From assembly GCA_019321725.1 (NCBI GenBank), contig CM033114.1, positions 15,976,278 to 16,040,277 on the forward strand: 64,000 bases of DNA. The letters are read 5' to 3'. The stretch is from Paulownia fortunei. Its lineage: Eukaryota; Streptophyta; Magnoliopsida; Lamiales; Paulowniaceae. Under the pieces are notes generated by a model, which saw nothing but the letters and a program-made list of their open reading frames with translations, did not search any database and was not told the DNA's origin. The translations under genes were made by a program, and so were the position numbers. Shown in pieces: positions 23,152-32,494 of this stretch. How positions within the stretch are numbered: the stretch's first letter is position 1; each line of letters starts with the position of its first letter.

Positions 23152-23560
23152 TCATGGCAAACTAGCAAGTTTCGGGTGAATGTTTAGTTGTGCCCAAAAG
23201 ATAAATTGTAATAACTCCTTCAGTATACCAAAACCACCTGGTAGAGTGATGAATGCATCTGCATTGTTTAACATGTTAGGCATTCTATCCTGAATATGAG
23301 ATATTTTTAGCTCATCTCCGATGATTATATCTGTGCTATTATGTACTATTAAAGGTTTTGGGGTAACTCCTAAAATTTTGACTCCTCCTACAAGAGCAGA
23401 AGTAGCAACTCTCTCCATTAACCCCAGACTGCCTCCCACATACACTAAATGAATTTTCTTTCTGCTAACATTCTACCAAAGTTATGGACTGCCCCTATAA
23501 ACTCACCATCTTTTCCTAGATTGGATCCACAAAAGACACAAATACAGTTGAATTTGTGAG
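23152..23560 (-). pseudogene. LOG-like cytokinin riboside 5'-monophosphate phosphoribohydrolase fragment
   Basis: LOG enzymes release active cytokinin bases from nucleotide precursors in the cytosol or nucleus. The fragment encodes the N-terminal half of the family. CVFCGSNLGKDGEF (about 23500-23540) is followed, after a one-base frameshift in an A-rich tract (about 23452-23464), by YVGGSLGLM and then MLNNADAFITLPGGFGILKE and FIFWAQLNIH. The family motif PGGxGTxxE is altered (Thr to Ile), and the Arg-Lys pair in the central helix reads Arg-Met. No in-frame ATG precedes the first segment, and the C-terminal third is missing at the junction with LTR D. No introns are seen across a span that is usually split in LOG genes, so it may be a processed copy or come from an intron-poor subfamily. 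Confidence 0.82.
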
Positions 23561-23739
23561 TGGAAGAGACTTTCTTTCTTTCTTTATTTTTTTGAAAATG
23601 AGTTGTGCAAAAAAAGAGAAAGTACAGTGATATTTATTGAGGTGTGAATAGGAAATGCATTTATTGCACGTTTTTTTCTTTTATCAGAAAGGTTGAAAAT
23701 AAGGACGCAAAGTTTGAAAAAAAAATTAACTACTACACA

Positions 23740-24340
23740 TGAATGTACACATAGTTATGACTATGACTCACATCTTCCTCTGGTTTCACATCTACTAATG
23801 GCTTAAATACCCTCTTTGGGTCGAGGATATGCTTCCCATCCAGTTTTCTTATAAACTAGCAAACAAGGTCTTTTAATGTCAATTCCCAAGACTATAAGGC
23901 TTATATCATCCCGAAAGTGATTCCATAAATCAAGAATTAAATGATGCATTAATCCACATGAATGTAACTCAAGAGTCAATATAATGTTATCTAAAAACTC
24001 CTTACTCTGTCCATCTATAATAAATTGAAGAAACCATTCCTAAGGAATGACACTTTGTGTTGTGAGTCCATCAAGCATATTTTTGATAGACTTTCATTTA
24101 TTTCACCCTTAGTTTTTTTGAATATGTGCTTTCACCAAAACCAGGCATGCATCTAGTACGCAAGTTTGAAGATTCATATGAAAACTCACCTGCTACTCTT
24201 ACCTTTGCTTCAATTATTGATTGTATATCCCTTGGGATGTCCTTGTGCATAAGCATCCATAATCTTTCAATCCTAGTTTTATAAATTTTTAAAATCGCAT
24301 TTTTAGGAAGAAAAGAAAATCGCTTCTTGAGAGTTAGAAG
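23740..24340 (-). pseudogene. unidentified coding relic next to LOG fragment
   Basis: Two minus-strand stretches look coding despite lacking starts. The upstream one (about 24130-24340) runs in one frame from DDILLTLKKRFSFLPKNAIL to MPGFGESTYSKK. The downstream one (about 23815-24060) reads SKEFLDNIILTLELHSCGL and then IKRPCLLVYKKTGWEAYP before a stop, with one TAG near its beginning. I do not recognise the family. Position between integrase and the LOG relic, on the same strand, makes it either the element's own third-ORF region or a second captured host fragment. Confidence 0.35.
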
Positions 24341-24582
24341 AATGTCATCTATTTTGAAAAGAATAAGAAAAAAAGAATGAGAAAAAAGAGAGAAACTTTG
24401 TGCAGAGATTTAAGTTGTTTGGAAAACTAATAAGTGTGACTTTAATAACCATGGAGTACCATTATCTGCCCCTTAAATGGGAAAAGAAAAAACAAAGCCT
24501 ACAAAATAAATCAATTTAGAGAAAATAAGTATATATGCACACACTAATCATAATAAGGGTTAGAAAGGAAAATAATTTCCTC

Positions 24583-25581
24583 TTATGAAAATTGATTCAC
24601 TAGAAACGGATTGAATCTCTGTTCATTTACTTTGAATACATTATCATTTCTAGGATTCTCAATGCCAATGACCCCATAAGGATATACCTCTTTTACAACA
24701 AAAAGATTACTCCACCTTGATCTCAATTTTCCAAGAAACAAATGTAATCGAGAATTATAAAGCAAAACCTTTTCACCAATCTCAAATATTTTTATTAAAA
24801 TTTTATTATCATAAACATCTTTGATTCTTGCTTTATGAATTTTAGAATTCTCATATGCAACTTTTCTCAATTCTTGAAGTTCATTGATTTGTAATTTGCA
24901 CAATCTTGAAGCTTCAGTAAGGTTGAAGTTAAATATTTTGATTATCCAATAAGCTTTATGTTCAAGTTCAACAGGTAAATGACAAGGTTTTTCATAAACT
25001 ATCCTATAAAGAGATATGCCTAATGATGTTTTGAAAGCAGTTCTATATGCCCAAAGTGTATCGGTAAGTTTAAGAGATCAATCTTTATGATTTGGGTTAA
25101 CTGTCTTTTTCAAAATTTATTTTATCTCCCTATGTGCAAGTTCAACTTGTCCATTTATCTAAGGGTGATAAGGGGTTGCAAATATATGTATGATTCAATA
25201 TTTTCTCATTAAAGTTCCAAAAACTTTGTTACAAAAATATTTTTCCCCCATCACTAATAATAGATCGAGGAATTCCAAATCGACTTAAAATATTTTCTTT
25301 TAAAAATTTTATCACTATTTTGTGATCTTTGAGACATAATCTATGGCGATCAATATGTAAATAAAACCAAATGATAATAAAAATGGTCCTATGAAGTCAC
25401 CACCCCAACAATGAAAGATTTCAATCACTAAGATAGGGTATAGGGGCATCATGTTTCGCTTTGAAATGGATCCTAACTTCGGACAATTTTCAAAACTTTT
25501 GCAGAAAGTGTAAGTATTTTTTAAAAGAGTTGGCCAATAAAATCCACATTGCAAGATCTTTGCATTGGTTTTCTTTGCCAA
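24583..25581 (-). pseudogene. Athila-like integrase relic
   Basis: Two open segments. The upstream one (25315-25581) has GFYWPTL, the SISKRNMMP linker and WGGDFIGPF, in which the D is the first catalytic Asp, then ILIAIDYVSK. The downstream one (24583-24903) is the C-terminal domain, with NELQELRKVAYENSKIHKAR, KVLLYNSRLHLF, GKLRSRWSN and FKVNEQRFNPFL. The stretch between them, which should hold the second Asp and the Glu, is broken by frameshifts. The family assignment is strong. The protein is not functional. Confidence 0.85.
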
Positions 25582-25699
25582 AATTTAACAATATTACCTA
25601 TCTCATTGTCAAGCACGCATCTTCAAAAGATTTGATCAGGACAATATTTGAATAGGTATGGATCATCCCAATAAAAAAAATTCACCTCAGTCAAAAACT

Positions 25700-26417
25700 T
25701 TTTTTGTCTTGGGAGTTCCAATGCGATGGCATCTTTTCTGTCATAAGAAAATTAATAATATCAGCAAACTAAGGTAAAATAGAAACATTAAATAGTTGTT
25801 CATCAGGGAAAGATTCATAAATGGGTGTGGTTTAAAATGAGTCATCACAAAAAAGTCTTGATAAATGATCAATCACCATATTCTCTACTATTTTTTTATC
25901 TCGAATCGTAATGTTAAATTCTTGAAGTAAGAGAATCCACCTAATCAGTCTAGGTTTGGCATCTTTTTTGACAAAAGATATTTCAAAGGTGCATGATCAC
26001 TAAAAACAACAACTCGTCAGCCAATAAGATAAGATCTAAATTTGTTAAATGCAAAAACTACAACAAGCAATTCTTTTTTAGTTGTTGAATAACTCAATTG
26101 AGCACTATTCAAAGTTTTACTTGCATATTAAATGATATATGGTTTCTTATCTTTTCTTTGTCCTAAGACAGCTCCAACAACATAGTCATTGGCATCACAT
26201 ATTATTTCAAAAGGTAAAGTCCAATCTGGAGGCTGCATGATTGGAGCAGACATAAGTATGTTTTAAGCTTTAAAAAAATATTTTCACAATTTTCAGTCCA
26301 TTCAAAAATAGTGTCTTTTATTAGAAGATTACACAAAAGTTTAGATATTATACTAAAATCTTTGATAAATCTTCTATAAAAACCAGCATGTCCTAAAAAT
26401 GATCTTATCTCCTTCAC
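25700..26417 (-). pseudogene. Athila-like RNase H and RT connection relic
   Basis: The open segment 26202-26417 carries the RT thumb and connection (IRSFLGHAGFYRRFIKDFS, then IFEWTENCENIFLKLK). It is followed by RNase H text, much broken. Recognisable pieces include the region equivalent to YATT...K (about 26030-26110) and the part read from 25900-26000. Several frameshifts and stops are present. Confidence 0.75.
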
Positions 26418-26936
26418 AAAGTATTGACAAATTGGTAATTAACTCGATTTTAGGTTTGTCTACTTTAATACCTTTTGACAAAATATTGTGTCCAAGAACA
26501 ACACCAGTTGTTACCATGAAATGGTATTTCTCCCAATTGAGTACAAGGTTCTTTTCTTCACATCTGATCAAAATCTTTTCTAAATTAGACAAGCAATCAT
26601 CAAATGAATTACCAAAAATAGAAAAATCATCCATGAAGACTTCAAGAAAATATTCAACCATGTCACTAAAAATACTAAGCATGCATTGTTGGATGTAGCT
26701 TGTGCATTACATAATCCAAAGGGCATCTTTCGATATACAAAAATACCAAAAGAACATGAAAAAATTATTTTTTCTTGATCTTGAAGTGCAATTGTAATTT
26801 GATTATACCCAGAATATCCATCTAAGAAGCAGTAAAATTCATGTCCAACAACTCTTTCTAAGATTTGATCCATGAAGGGTAGTGGAAAATGATATTTTCT
26901 TGTAATTGAATTGAGTTTCCTATAGCCAATGTACAT
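26374..26936 (-). pseudogene. Athila-like reverse transcriptase relic
   Basis: Fingers and palm of a Gypsy RT. The segment 26580-26936 has YRKLNSITRKYHFPLPFMDQ, the first catalytic Asp in FLDGYSGYNQI, and MPFGLCNAQAT. After a frameshift near 26690 the segment 26374-26682 carries the catalytic box FMDDFSIFG (Tyr to Phe in YxDD, usual for this group), then LVLNWEKYHFM and GIKVDKPKIE. Antisense frames over the same bases are shadows. Confidence 0.88.
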
Positions 26937-26999
26937 TCGCCTACCAGTAATAGTCCTAGTTGGAATTAATTCATCATTCTCATTCTTGACTAAAATAAC

Positions 27000-27853
27000 T
27001 CCAGATTTCTTAGATACAACTTAAGTAATCTTACCCATTTCCTGTCAAAAATAAGATAAATGATTCAATTCTCTAAAAGTTTAATGACTTCATTTCTCAC
27101 TACTTCTTTTATATTAGGATTTTGCCTTCGTTGCATGTCTCTAGAAGGTTTAGCATTTTCCTCTATATAGATGTTATGTGTGCAAATTAAAGGACTAAAC
27201 CTTTAATGTCAACAATGGTCTATCCTAAAGTATTCTTATGCATTTTCAGAGTTTCGATCAACTTTCCCTCTTAGGATGCATCAAGCTTGGAAGAAATTAT
27301 TACTGGAAAAGTCTCATTCTCACCCACTAAAGAGTATTTCAAATCAAATGGCAAAGGTTTCAAATTAATTATGAGAGCTTTAATACTTGATGGAACAGAT
27401 TGTACTGTTGATGATGAAAGTTCTTCAAACCTTGGCTTCCAAAAATATTTTTCTTGTACCCGCGAAAGTTCAGAGAGAGTATTCAAGTGTGCCATTTTAC
27501 AAATACTTTCACTTTCAAAACAAGTCTCAAAGGATCTGAAGAATTAGTGGTAGTAAAATATTCACTTCCACTTGTTTGATTGCATCTAACAATGGAATAT
27601 TAATTTTGACTTGTTGAAAAAGTTCAAAGATTTCAGAATTTGAGTTTAATTTTTGAGTTGGTTGCAATCTTTTAAGAAAGGGTGCTAGAGGTAAATATTT
27701 TTCTTTTTTATCATTTTCACACTTACCTTCATTAAACTTACCTTCATTGTCAACACTATTTTCATTTTTCATTCTTAAAGTTGGATTAGATACTTTCTCC
27801 TTGGGATGAATAGTCTTGTTAATAACTTTTCCACTTCGAAGTGTTGTGACCAA
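27000..27853 (-). pseudogene. Athila-like protease and gag-pol linker relic
   Basis: The linker ORF (27527-27853) begins MVTTLRSGKVINK and holds PFLKRLQP, EIFELFQQVKINIPLLDAIK, typical of the segment just before the Athila protease. The protease core itself is not preserved: the sequence from 27527 jumps to text equivalent to the protease-RT spacer (27271-27495, with SIKALIINLKPLPFDLKYSL). This implies a deletion of the DLGAS region near 27500-27530. Confidence 0.7.
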
Positions 27854-28084
27854 ATTATCCTCATTGACTGAATTTTTATATGAAGAAGAAATATAACACT
27901 GAGTGGACGGATTAGGTTAAGGTTGAGCAAAAAACTTACTTTTTTTCCTAAGTGCGCAAAGATGCGGTTAATGTTGAAAGTGTGTTTTTGATCACATTGA
28001 TGGCTTGTGAAGTTTGGTTATTGATGTTTATTTGTTCATGCATAAATGCTTGCAAAGTCTCGTCAAGGGATTTTGTATATGGAG

Positions 28085-29091
28085 CTAGATAAGAAGGAAA
28101 GTTGGTGGTTTTTGTGAATGTAGTGGTTGGACACAGTTATCATCTCGCCAACTAAAATTGGGATGATTCCTCCATTGTGGATTGCAAATTTCAGAATATG
28201 GAGAATGGAAAGATTTTTTGAATGTGTTCATGAAATTTGCTTGTACTGGAATGTTTGGACATTCATTGGTGTAGTGCCCCATAAGTTCATAACTGCTACA
28301 AACTTCTTTCTCTCGCATAGATTTGATTTTCTTTAGTTTTTTAAGTTCCATTGCCTCAACTTTTCTTGTTAAACTAGCAATCCTAACATTTAGATCATCT
28401 TATTGACTAAGGTAATATTTTTTCTTTATTACTATTAGCAAGATTAGATCTAATAGAACCTTCGGAAGAATTAACACTATGCCATGATTGAGAGGTTTAT
28501 GCCATAAATATTCTAAGGCTTCATCAGGTTCTTTCTCAAGAAACTCACCATTATATATTGTTTCAACAAATTATTTTGTTTCAGGAGTAAAACTTTCATA
28601 AAAAAAACTAATTAAGCACCTTTTTTAAAACCATGATGAGGGTATAAATTCAATAAATTTTTAAATCTTTCCCGAAATTGAAAGAAAGCTTCATTAGAAT
28701 TTTGAGAGAAGTTTTGGATTTATCTTTTCGAAGCAATGGTTTTATGAGTTAGAAATAACTTTTTCAAAAATTTAGCTTGTATTTCTTGCCAAGTGCTAAC
28801 TGACCTAGGCTTTAAAGAGTTAAACTAAGTTTTTGCTTTATCTTTTAAAGAAAAAAGAAATAATTTGAGCTTAACAATCTCATTTGTACAAGTTTGATCT
28901 TCAAAATTGGCACATACTTCATCAAATTTTTTCAGATGCAAGTAAGGGCTTTCAGAGTCTAAACCATGAAAACTAGGAAGTAAAAGGATCATACTTGGCT
29001 TGAATTGAAAGTTATTTACATTGAGAAGAAAAATAAAACAAGAAGGAGAAGAATTTCGAAAAGGTTGCAAGTAATAACGTATGATATGCAC
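28085..29091 (-). pseudogene. Athila-like gag relic
   Basis: The capsid segment (28825-29091) has FHGLDSESPYLHLKKFDEVC and LFLFSLKDKAKT, the hallmark of plant retrotransposon gag. Broken text follows, and then the zinc-knuckle segment (28085-28351). There the CCHC box reads C-SS-Y-ELMG-H-YTNE-C, so the second Cys is replaced by Tyr, a G-to-A type change. That substitution alone would disable zinc binding. Confidence 0.82.
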
Positions 29092-29311
29092 CTGTTGATT
29101 CTTATTTTCACCATGACAATTTCATTTTTAGTCATGGTAGAAGTGTGTGGAGGCGACTCAAACAAATTTCCAAACAAAATTTCAAAATTATTTATAACTA
29201 AATGACGAGAATTATTATTATGATATCTTATTAACATATAACCATAAAGAAAATAAACACACAATATTTACAAAAGAAAAATATTTACAAACCTGAATAC
29301 TTACCTTGCCT

Positions 29312-29329
29312 TCCCTGACAACGACGCTA
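29312..29329 (-). other. Athila-like primer-binding site, minus element
   Basis: On the minus strand this reads TAGCGTCGTTGTCAGGGA. It matches the Athila/Tat-type site TGGCGCCGTTGTCGGGGA found at 32358-32375, apart from three transitions. It lies six bases inside the 5' LTR end at 29336 and orients the element. Confidence 0.85.
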
Positions 29330-29335
29330 AAAACT

Positions 29336-30350
29336 TGCTACAACTTCAATGTTGCAAACCCAAGTGCAGGTTGTGTCAAGTAATAAATTTCTCGTGAGTC
29401 CAAGGTCAATCCATAGGGAAGTTGTTTGAAGATTTCATGATTATATTTCTAAAAAAATAGGCTTTATGTGGATTAGAATATAAAAATAAATAATGTAAGC
29501 TATGACTAAAAAAAATAAAGTAATAAAAGTATTGAAAATTAAGGATCCGCTCTTGAATTTTGGATGGATGAACGATTATTTATTCTTTTTACCTCTTTAA
29601 ATTTCCACTATTAGAATTCATATATAATGAAGGTTCCAATAGGAAGATGTTATAAAATAGCTCATGCATTAAGGTAATCATGATATTGTCTTACTATTTG
29701 TAACTTATCTCTTAACATCAACACTTGTTTTTTGGATCAAGTATTTATGCACACCTTTGTCTACAACAAATCAAGGTTTTACATTAGTGGTTGGTTTACT
29801 AAAACCAAACATCTAGCTAAATGAATTCAAGTATTTGTTGTACCATTACTGATACATAAATCAAGAATCACCACAAAATATGTAGGGTTCAGATAAAAAA
29901 TTAAAATAATATTACAATACACTTAAACATTATCTATCTTTATAACCGTTCCTCTTCCTCAGTTAAGAGGTTCACCCTTTCTCCTCGCCTGAATAAAATT
30001 CAAAAGACATAATGAAAATAGAAAAGACTAAAAATAGAAGAGAAACTAGAGAATACATTTCTATTACTACTAGAAAACTTAGTCTAAAAAAAGACAAAAA
30101 TAAAACTTTCTTTTCCCTTCTACCCCCTCCCCCTCCACTCTTACAAGTTTAATACATGGCCTATTTATACTTGTTGGAGTATTCTAGAGGCCAAACATAT
30201 AATGATGGAGTTAAAAAATCAAGTGGTATGCTAGTTGTCAAGAGTTGGTATGTTGTTATACCAAATCTTCTAAATTTTCATGTGACCAATTGAATTAAAT
30301 TTTCACACCCGATACAACCAAATTCTAATGATAGATAAAGAATCAAAGTT
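29336..30350 (-). mobile_element. Athila-like 5' LTR, minus element
   Basis: Adjacent to the minus-strand primer site. Its first 310 bases match the 3' LTR remnant at 21481-21790, and 29880-30110 match 61030-61300. The far end was not identified. The frame at 30351-30620 is not supported as a gene. Confidence 0.6.
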
Positions 30351-30799
30351 GTGTATCTTTTTTTGCTGATATATTTGCATATGTCATTTGTCAAATTTTG
30401 TTGTAGGATGAGAAATATATGGTTAAATTATGGAATCATGTTCAAGAGTCATCATTCAACATCAACAGTGCATTGCAGCATGTTTATTGACCATTTTAAT
30501 ATATTTTCTTACCATCTTGTCTTTAGAAAACTTGTTTATACACCAATTCTGTATATCATATCCAAATTTCAGCCTAAAAGAAAATTTGGTTTAAGAGAAA
30601 TAACTCAATTACTAAAATAGATTAGTACTATGCTTAACTCTAATTCGAATTTTTGGTGATCCATTTTGTACAACCACTTGTAATCCAACTTCTTTAATCC
30701 TTACATGTTTATTATGGGATCCAAGGGCTGCATGAACTTGTAGTTGAATAACTTATTGATAAGTTAGTTTTATACCAATAATTCATATACCTTTTAATT

Positions 30800-32353
30800 A
30801 ACATTTGGTTTGTTTTCAAGTATTTGTGTTACTTTTTATGAATTTAGTGTGAAATCTTGTAGGTAATGACAATAAGAGAAGAAAATGGAAAGAAATCAAA
30901 AACTTGGTTGAAATATTGAAGAATTTGAGTTGTGGTGCCACTGATGGCAGTTTTGGTATTTCAATCATAAGTCTCAAGCCAAATTTCATATAAACTTTAT
31001 TATTGATCCATTGGAAAGCAAGATATATATTTACAACTTCTATATTTACCACAAAATCATATTCGGTCGATTTGACTAAGAAAAATAGACTTTAATTTTC
31101 AATATAACTCTATCCAACGAAGTCATATTTAGTTGATTCAAGTTCCAATAGAAAACCAACATATAGGGATACAATCCATATAAAGACACCAAAATCTAGT
31201 TTGGCCTCTAAAGTGGTAAAATATCGATTGAAAGAGGCTACAAGTGCTGCAAAAACTAATTCTGGGCAGCAAGTGCAGCGCCTAGGCGCTGCCTTGTAGC
31301 GCCTAAGCACTGTACACACTGTCTTGGACAGACAAGGCAACGCCTAGGCGGTGCTGGGTGGACAAGCAAGGTCAAAATGGGCATTTTGCCCTCTTTAGGG
31401 CATTTTCAATCTATTTGAGGGATTCAAAAAGCCTCCAAATTAGTTTTTTTGGAAGAGGAGAAGAGTGAGGAGAAGCCAAGAAGCAAAGGACAACAAGGAG
31501 ACTTAGAGAGAAGAAGGTCATTCTTAGAGACAAGCCATTCTTGGAAACAAGAAAAGCTTCAACCATTACTTCCACTTCACAAATTGGTGAACAATTTCCA
31601 TGTTCTTTCTTATGTACTTCTTGAAGTTATTTTCATACATGAGGAACTAAACTTTTCTTTCTAGAGGATGATGTAACCTTATTTGAACCTATGTTTTGAA
31701 TTCCAAATAATATTAGTTCAAGTTATTCATCTTGTTTGTGTTATCTTGTTTAATATTTTATCTTGATTAATTGGCCACTAATTGAGATTGTTTGACGTAT
31801 GAGATTCGACACTCAAGAGAGAGAAGATTATACATGATCATAGGGATAACACAACCTATGAATCATAGAGTTGAGAAGCTTATGAAACCTTTGAAGTTTT
31901 AAAGAAGAATTCATTGAACTTTTGTAGAGTTTTACTCTTAAATTTTTATAGAGATATCAAAATTCATGTTAGAACTTATAGTCAATTCGGCACTCGAGAA
32001 AGGGAATTGATAAGCTTAGAAATTCTTAACTTACATGTGTTGTTCACTTGAATTGGTATATTTTGGAAGGAAGAACATAGGTGATAATTAGGTGAGTCAC
32101 TCCTCTAGAATTTCTTGCTCATAAGGTGTTTGTTGAATTGCTTCTAAAAACTCCATTCTTGCCTATGCATTTTTATCTTACTTTACTTTGTTTACCAATC
32201 ATCACTCAATTTTCTAGATAAAATTAGGACTATTTGAACTACGGTACTTAATGCAATTTTTTATTACAATCCTTGTGGATACTCAACTCAACTCATCATT
32301 AAATTAAAACTTGACACCATGCACTTGCGGTTTGCATAATTTTAACGAATAAG
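30800..32353 (+). mobile_element. Athila-like 5' LTR, plus element
   Basis: LTR text leading directly to the primer site at 32358, with the ACTTGACACCATGCACTTGC block mirrored at the end of the minus element's LTR. It contains a GC-rich GCGCCTAGGCGCTGCCTTG stretch (about 31278-31296) and a purine-rich segment near 31450-31520. The left boundary is approximate, since the region between the two head-to-head LTRs (30350-30800) could not be divided. The small frames here are not genes. Confidence 0.6.
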
Positions 32354-32357
32354 TTTT

Positions 32358-32375
32358 TGGCGCCGTTGTCGGGGA
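32358..32375 (+). other. Athila-type primer-binding site, plus element
   Basis: TGGCGCCGTTGTCGGGGA, the signature primer site of plant Athila and Tat elements, is intact here. It lies 137 bases before the gag ATG at 32495. Confidence 0.92.
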
Positions 32376-32494
32376 TTGTTTTCATAATTGCATTAATATT
32401 GTTATGACTTAGTCTTGATTTTAGTTTAGATTATTTTTATTTTCTTCCCATATTTTGATGTTGTTTTGCCTTATATTGGATTATACGTATTTGT

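Larger units (their letters stand above)
21481..30350 (-). mobile_element. Athila-like Gypsy element, minus strand, degenerate
   Basis: Order on the minus strand: 5' LTR (from 29336 upward), primer site (29312-29329), gag, protease, RT, RNase H, integrase, an extra region (23150-24580), and a 3' LTR remnant (21481-21790). The 3' LTR remnant and the 5' LTR are homologous over about 310 bases in the same orientation, which brackets the element. LTR D of the Copia family (21791-23150) lies between the LOG relic and the 3' LTR remnant. The left limit is well supported. The upper limit near 30350 is approximate. Confidence 0.7.

Noticed and set aside
26399..26698. Plus-strand 99-codon frame across the RT
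   Set aside because: Antisense shadow of the minus-strand RT, which carries FMDD and other conserved motifs.
31270..31360. GC-rich GCGCCTAGGCGCTG stretch as a regulatory hairpin or terminator
   Set aside because: It is short, imperfect and inside an Athila-like LTR. Similar GCGCC text occurs in the Copia leader near 11290-11390. There is no evidence of function.
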